8,944 nt of DNA from JAKAFX01 sp043196285. Lineage in GTDB: Archaea; Thermoplasmatota; Thermoplasmata; Thermoplasmatales; Thermoplasmataceae. Shown piece after piece: positions 5,641 through 8,944 of the stretch (within the stretch, counting starts at the first letter, position 1; each line of letters starts with the position of its first letter). Under the pieces are notes generated by a model. That model worked only from the letters and a program-made list of their open reading frames with translations, had not been told where the DNA came from and did not search any database. Position numbers and translations under genes: made by a program. The stretch covers positions 1 through 8,944 of the forward strand of contig JBBYJL010000055.1 of the NCBI GenBank assembly GCA_043196285.1, read 5' to 3'.

Positions 5641-6631
5641 GTGCGGAAAGAATGAGGTAGTGCTGAATGGATTGTGCGAATCCTGCTATCTTGAAGAGAT
5701 AAAGTTAAGCTTCCCTGACATCGTGAGAGTCGAAAACTGTCCCAAGTGCAACGCAGTAAAGGTCAAGAACAGGTGGTACTACTCGAACGAGGAGGATCAC
5801 ATAAAACATCTTGTCCGTGATTCAATTGTATCCAATGATTCGTCAATCATCACAGATATCACATCCATAACCTATGATCTGAAATCCAAGAACGGTTATA
5901 TCGACATAGACTACACATTTGCCAGGCCTGGAATAGCTCGAATATCCGGCAGCAGAAAAATTGCCATGAGTGTCCTTAGACAAAGCTGTCCTCAGTGCAA
6001 CAAACTTACAGGCAATTATTATGAGGCAGTGATACAGATCAGATCATTCAAGGAGAAGTTTGATCTCCTTGAAGCCCTCAGTTACGCTGAAAAGAGTTTC
6101 TCAGCTTTTTCATCCATGGAGCGGGGGTCTTTCATTTCCAAGATAGAGAAGAAGAGGGAAGGATATGATATGTATCTGGGAAACAACAGCGATGCAAAGA
6201 AACTGGTACGCATGATCCAGTTCAGATATCCTTCAGTCCTGAAAGTGTCTAAAACACTCGCTGGAAGAAAGAACGGCGAAGATTTTTACAGGTACACTTA
6301 CTCAATCAGGATACTCGGTATTGTGAAAGGATCCATAATAAGATACAGGAAGAAGGAGATGATAATAAAGGAGATATCGCCATCAAAGATCAAGGCCATG
6401 GAGAGCTCTGGAAACTACCCGATTGGGATCTCACAGTCAGATCTTGTTGAGAACGATTTTGAACTGCTAGACGAATCTCCTGAAAGACGTAAACTGATTG
6501 TCCTTGAGAGTAGATCTGGAGAATCACAGCTCATGGACCCTGTGACCTTCAGAACTTTCACAGTACGCAGGGAGATCGACGGATCTGAGACAGAGGTTTC
6601 TGTTTACGGGAACGAATACTTTTTTGATTAG
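5627..6631 (+). CDS. nmd3: NMD3 homologue, large-subunit maturation factor
   Basis: A 334-residue archaeal NMD3. In eukaryotes NMD3 binds the joining face of the 60S subunit and serves as export adaptor; in archaea it presumably acts in late 50S maturation, without export. Four CxxC pairs are visible: C3/C6, C17/C20, C38/C41 and C120/C123, which would bind two zinc ions. The family signature YYEAVIQIR lies at 130-138, followed by the alpha/beta domain and a C-terminal beta-rich part. The eukaryotic C-terminal export tail is absent, as expected. ATG 5627 lies inside the end of the acyl-CoA dehydrogenase gene (14-base overlap, different frame). It is the right start because the first Cys is at residue 3. 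No separate promoter is visible, so it is probably co-transcribed with the dehydrogenase. Confidence 0.93.
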   Translation: MICIKCGKNEVVLNGLCESCYLEEIKLSFPDIVRVENCPKCNAVKVKNRWYYSNEEDHIKHLVRDSIVSNDSSIITDITSITYDLKSKNGYIDIDYTFARPGIARISGSRKIAMSVLRQSCPQCNKLTGNYYEAVIQIRSFKEKFDLLEALSYAEKSFSAFSSMERGSFISKIEKKREGYDMYLGNNSDAKKLVRMIQFRYPSVLKVSKTLAGRKNGEDFYRYTYSIRILGIVKGSIIRYRKKEMIIKEISPSKIKAMESSGNYPIGISQSDLVENDFELLDESPERRKLIVLESRSGESQLMDPVTFRTFTVRREIDGSETEVSVYGNEYFFD

Positions 6632-6645
6632 TAGGCGATTTCCCA

Positions 6646-6651
6646 GGGGGT
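6646..6651 (+). promoter_or_regulatory. Possible Shine-Dalgarno of arcA
   Basis: GGGGGT lies in the 31-base gap after nmd3, about 11 bases before the arcA ATG. It partly matches the 16S tail. There is no TATA-like element in the gap, which favours read-through from the genes before it. Confidence 0.35.
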
Positions 6652-6662
6652 ATTGAACTCAC

Positions 6663-7922
6663 ATGGGAATATCAGCAGAATGGGGGAGACTGAAAGAAGT
6701 TATGATACACAGGCCTGGAATAGAGATAGATTATGCCATGCTGTCTCCCAGGCCATTCTTGTTTGAAAGAAGTTTCATGACAGGCAAGGCGATAATGGAG
6801 CATGAGGACCTTGAAGAAAAGCTCGAGGAGGCTGGCGTCAGGGTAAAACTGCTGAAAGACACCATAATTGATTCTGCAAGGAAGGACAGGGAATTCAGGG
6901 CACATCTCGAAGACAGGGTGAAGAAGATAGTCATGTTCTATGGAGAGGTTGAAATTTCCTCTCTGGCCAGAAAAGAGCTTGAGAAAAACGTTTCAGGGCT
7001 GGATCCGCTTAACCTCTTTCATATCCTGACTCTCGAACCTTCCGTGGACCTGAAGGCAACTTCAGATGGCATAAGCTATCCTACCATATATTCAAACATA
7101 CCCCTCGCAAATCTTTACTTCATGAGAGACCAGCAGGCAGTCGGTACAGATGGCGTTGTTATCTCAAACATGAAAGCACTCCAGAGAAGAAAGGAGACGG
7201 CGATCACAGAATTTGTTTTCAGGGAAAGTCTCAAGGAGAAGAATATCCACAAGATACCGGATAACATGTATTTTGAAGGAGGAGACTACATCCCCGCTGG
7301 AAAATTCGCTCTAATAGGGACTGGACCTAGGACAAGCACTGAGGGTGCAAAGTCCGCGCTGAATTCAGGAATGATTAAATTCAGCGAAGTGGGAATAGTG
7401 GATAACCCTGTATATGACTTCATGAACGGGCAGGAGAGGGACCCGATGATCAATATGCATCTTGACACATATTTCAACATCGCAGGAGAAGGCGTTGCTG
7501 TGACTTCAGAACTGCTTGCTGCAAAGGCCAAAGTGACAGTCATGGTGATGCAGGATGGAAAATATATCAGGGATAGAGAGACCAACCTCCTTTCCTATAT
7601 GAAGGAGAAGGAATTTTCCATCATAAATCTGTCAGTTGCAGAACAGCTCAGCTATTCCTCAAACTTTCTCACAATCTCTGATATGAAGATCATTGCTGTT
7701 GAGAGCAGGAAAGTACTTGACAGACTTCTGGAAGAAAAGATATTTTCACATACGACCGAGGATGCAGTCAGGAAATCAATGCCCAAGGCAGACGAGGGGA
7801 TGTTCCCGTATTCAAAACATGCAAGAGAACTTGGACTGGATGTGATAGATATAGATCTTTCCGAACTGACGGGTGGTTACGGTGGAGCCCACTGCATGAC
7901 CGCTGCACTGAAACGCGACTAA
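6663..7922 (+). CDS. arcA: Arginine deiminase
   Basis: A 419-residue enzyme hydrolysing L-arginine to citrulline and ammonia in the cytoplasm. Length matches the family (about 405-420). The beta/alpha-propeller motifs are in order: WGRLKEVMIHRPG near the N terminus, NLYFMRDQQ (150-158, usually FTRD), FEGGDYI (204-210) with catalytic Glu205, MHLDTYF (265-271) with catalytic His266, and GGYGGAHCMTAAL (404-416) with nucleophile Cys411. All catalytic residues are present; Met for Thr in the FTRD motif is the main oddity. It follows nmd3 by 31 bases, so it is probably in the same transcript. Neither ornithine carbamoyltransferase nor carbamate kinase nor an arginine/ornithine exchanger is in the window. 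ATP yield through the full pathway therefore cannot be judged here, and ammonia release alone could also help an acid-living cell. Confidence 0.93.
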   Translation: MGISAEWGRLKEVMIHRPGIEIDYAMLSPRPFLFERSFMTGKAIMEHEDLEEKLEEAGVRVKLLKDTIIDSARKDREFRAHLEDRVKKIVMFYGEVEISSLARKELEKNVSGLDPLNLFHILTLEPSVDLKATSDGISYPTIYSNIPLANLYFMRDQQAVGTDGVVISNMKALQRRKETAITEFVFRESLKEKNIHKIPDNMYFEGGDYIPAGKFALIGTGPRTSTEGAKSALNSGMIKFSEVGIVDNPVYDFMNGQERDPMINMHLDTYFNIAGEGVAVTSELLAAKAKVTVMVMQDGKYIRDRETNLLSYMKEKEFSIINLSVAEQLSYSSNFLTISDMKIIAVESRKVLDRLLEEKIFSHTTEDAVRKSMPKADEGMFPYSKHARELGLDVIDIDLSELTGGYGGAHCMTAALKRD

Positions 7923-7926
7923 GAGT

Positions 7927-7964
7927 AACAGCAGAGATCTATCGAAAGGTTTAATTCTGCTGTT
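7927..7964 (+). terminator. Hairpin after arcA, possible terminator
   Basis: AACAGCAGA (7927-7935) and TCTGCTGTT (7956-7964) form a perfect 9-bp stem with a 20-base loop, starting five bases after the arcA stop and followed by TC and then ATTACG. The T run is short, so it is not a classic intrinsic terminator. It may instead protect the mRNA 3' end or mark a processing site between arcA and rps3ae. Confidence 0.4.
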
Positions 7965-8018
7965 TCATTACGCTGCTACGCTGATTAACGCTTCATCAGT
8001 ATATATTAGAGGGATTTA

Positions 8019-8654
8019 ATGGCTTCAGAAAGAACTCAGAGAAAGACTAAGGACAAGTGGAAGGAAAAAACATGGTATACGATTTCATCTCCATCTTACA
8101 TGGGTGGAAAGGAACTGATAACAAGTCTTGGGAACAGCCCGGAATCCATGGTGGGAAGGAAAATAGAGATACCAGTGTCAGATATTACAGGAAACTTCAA
8201 GAAAGGCACTACAAAAGTGGTGTTCAGGATCACAGATTGCGAGGGAACAAAGTGTTCTACTGATTTTATCGGCCATTATGTCAGTGACGACTACATCAGG
8301 AGAATGGTCAGGAGAAGAAAAGAGAGAATCGACATTGTCTCAAAATTCAAGACAAGCGATGATTATATAATAGCCATTAAATCAGTGATCGTCTCAGATG
8401 CGAAGCTGAACTCTAACAAGAGATCATCGCTCAGAAGAAAGATATTCGAAGTGCTTAACCAGAAAGTGATGCAGTCAAGTTATCATGACATATGTTCATA
8501 TATAATAGGTGATGACATTCAGAACGACATTATAGAGGCGACAAAGAATATATACCCTGTCAAGAAGCTGGAAGTAAGGAAATCAGAAGTCATAGGGAAG
8601 ACAAAAAGCGTGGTTCAGGCTCCAGTCGCTGAAGAAACCTCGGCGACAGTATGA
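8019..8654 (+). CDS. rps3ae: Ribosomal protein S3Ae (eS1)
   Basis: A 211-residue archaeal/eukaryotic small-subunit protein, absent from bacteria, that sits near the mRNA exit on the 30S platform. The N terminus KTKDKWKEKTWYTISSP matches the family pattern of a basic stretch followed by KxWYxIxAP. VGRKIEIPVSDITGNFKK (45-62) and the basic RRMVRRRKERID (94-105) are further family landmarks. The end is Ala/Val/Thr-rich and probably disordered. Length is normal. ATG 8019 is preceded by GAGGG five bases upstream, a modest Shine-Dalgarno. The TATATATT at 8000-8007 is only about 15 bases before the ATG, too near to be its promoter; transcription more likely starts earlier (for example from GGTTTAATT near 7948) or continues from arcA. 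tRNA-Met follows after 14 bases. Confidence 0.95.
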   Translation: MASERTQRKTKDKWKEKTWYTISSPSYMGGKELITSLGNSPESMVGRKIEIPVSDITGNFKKGTTKVVFRITDCEGTKCSTDFIGHYVSDDYIRRMVRRRKERIDIVSKFKTSDDYIIAIKSVIVSDAKLNSNKRSSLRRKIFEVLNQKVMQSSYHDICSYIIGDDIQNDIIEATKNIYPVKKLEVRKSEVIGKTKSVVQAPVAEETSATV

Positions 8655-8668
8655 ACTTTTTTGATCAC

Positions 8669-8758
8669 GCCGGGGTGGCTCAGTTGGTAGAGCGTCGGAC
8701 TCATAGGAAGAAATTCTGAGAAATCCGAAGGTCTCGGGTTCGATGCCCGATCCCGGCA
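8669..8758 (+). tRNA. Elongator tRNA-Met (CAT) with intron
   Basis: Acceptor GCCGGGG (8669-8675) pairs with TCCCGGC (8751-8757, one G-T), discriminator A8758. The D arm is GCTC/GAGC. The anticodon stem TCGGA (8695-8699) pairs with TCCGA (8724-8728), but only after removing a 17-base intron at 8706-8722. The spliced loop CTCATAA has CAT at 34-36. It lacks the A1-U72 pair and the three consecutive G-C pairs of archaeal initiator tRNA, so it is the elongator. tRNA-Ile2 also carries CAT, but the stems here fit Met better. The T arm is TCGGG/CCCGA. Mature length is 73 without CCA. There is no clear TATA box; the T run at 8657-8662 is all that lies between it and rps3ae. Confidence 0.95.
8706..8722 (+). 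other. tRNA-Met intron with bulge-helix-bulge
   Basis: The 17-base intron lies between positions 37 and 38, the canonical archaeal site. CTCA (8700-8703, including part of the anticodon) pairs with TGAG (8717-8720), making the central 4-bp helix. The 3-base bulges TAG (8704-8706) and AAA (8721-8723) are each cut after the second base. The inner hairpin is GAA/TTC (8707-8709 and 8714-8716) closed by a GAAA tetraloop. This is a full substrate for the archaeal splicing endonuclease. Confidence 0.93.
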
Positions 8759-8823
8759 TTTTAAGCTTGCCCTAATCTTAAGTGTGTTGCACAATTCAAT
8801 TGAGATCATGGGTGGATCAGCCC

Positions 8824-8944
8824 ATGAAAGAATCCGCAGAGGTGTCAGAATTTTCAAGGACCAATCCAGAAAGGAAAATATACGAGTTCAAGGAAGTGAT
8901 TGCTGATCCACTGATCGCAAGGAACAGTAAGCGCACAATCTTCA
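8824..8944 (+). CDS. Start of an unidentified gene (cut by window end)
   Basis: From ATG 8824 a frame stays open for 40 codons to the end of the window, beginning MKESAEVSEFSRTNPERK and continuing YEFKEVIADPLIARNSK. GGTGGATC (8811-8818) before the ATG resembles the archaeal Shine-Dalgarno, which supports this start. In-frame alternatives are GTG 8812, TTG 8800 and GTG 8782, after a TAA at 8779. The visible part is charged and soluble-looking. I do not recognise the family and cannot say more from 40 residues. Confidence 0.55.
   Translation, partial: MKESAEVSEFSRTNPERKIYEFKEVIADPLIARNSKRTIF

Noticed and set aside
8000..8007. TATATATT as promoter of rps3ae
   Set aside because: It is only about 15 bases before ATG 8019, so transcription would start inside the gene; the N terminus matches the family and no later start fits.
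8615..8857. Minus-strand 80-codon frame across tRNA-Met
   Set aside because: It is antisense to a tRNA and to the end of rps3ae and has no start signals.

Overview
The window looks like chromosomal DNA of a euryarchaeon, most probably a Thermoplasmatales-type acidophile. The evidence is archaeal-only or archaeal/eukaryotic-type genes (a short 218-residue triosephosphate isomerase, NMD3, ribosomal protein S3Ae, a DUF211 protein), tRNA genes without an encoded CCA, one tRNA with a textbook bulge-helix-bulge intron, and TATA-like boxes about 25-28 bases before start codons or tRNA 5' ends, implying many leaderless mRNAs. The order-level placement is inference; archaeal origin is secure.

Layout. 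57-130 is tRNA-Lys(CTT) with its own TATA box. 131-520 has no convincing gene but holds a possible decayed reading frame and the best Shine-Dalgarno sequence in the window. 521-1783 (minus) carries three small genes: a DUF202 membrane protein, a compact VIT1/CCC1-like transporter and, first in transcription order, a DUF211 protein that overlaps the transporter by 4 bases. 1784-2128 is an AT-rich divergent promoter region. 2129-3462 holds tpiA and a three-helix membrane protein with an outside C-terminal domain. 3508-3582 is tRNA-Gly(TCC). After a 427-base gap comes an ArsR-type regulator (4010-4360).

4468-7922 is a compact plus-strand set: an isovaleryl-CoA dehydrogenase-like flavoprotein, nmd3 (overlapping it by 14 bases) and arginine deiminase, 31 bases further on. 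A 9-bp inverted repeat follows arcA, then rps3ae, then 14 bases later an intron-containing elongator tRNA-Met(CAT). The window ends inside an unidentified gene beginning near 8824.

How it fits together: three themes are interleaved. Translation machinery comprises three tRNAs, the 50S maturation factor NMD3 and the 30S protein S3Ae. Carbon and amino-acid metabolism comprises TpiA, an acyl-CoA dehydrogenase probably for leucine breakdown, and arginine deiminase, which releases ammonia. Metal handling is suggested by VIT1/CCC1 with DUF211 and by an ArsR with a metal-binding Cys motif. I see no mobile element, CRISPR array or defence system, and nothing that is clearly a new multi-gene system. 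The more unusual items are the catabolic/NMD3 gene packing, the leader region of tpiA, the possible decayed gene beside tRNA-Lys and the minimal tRNA intron.
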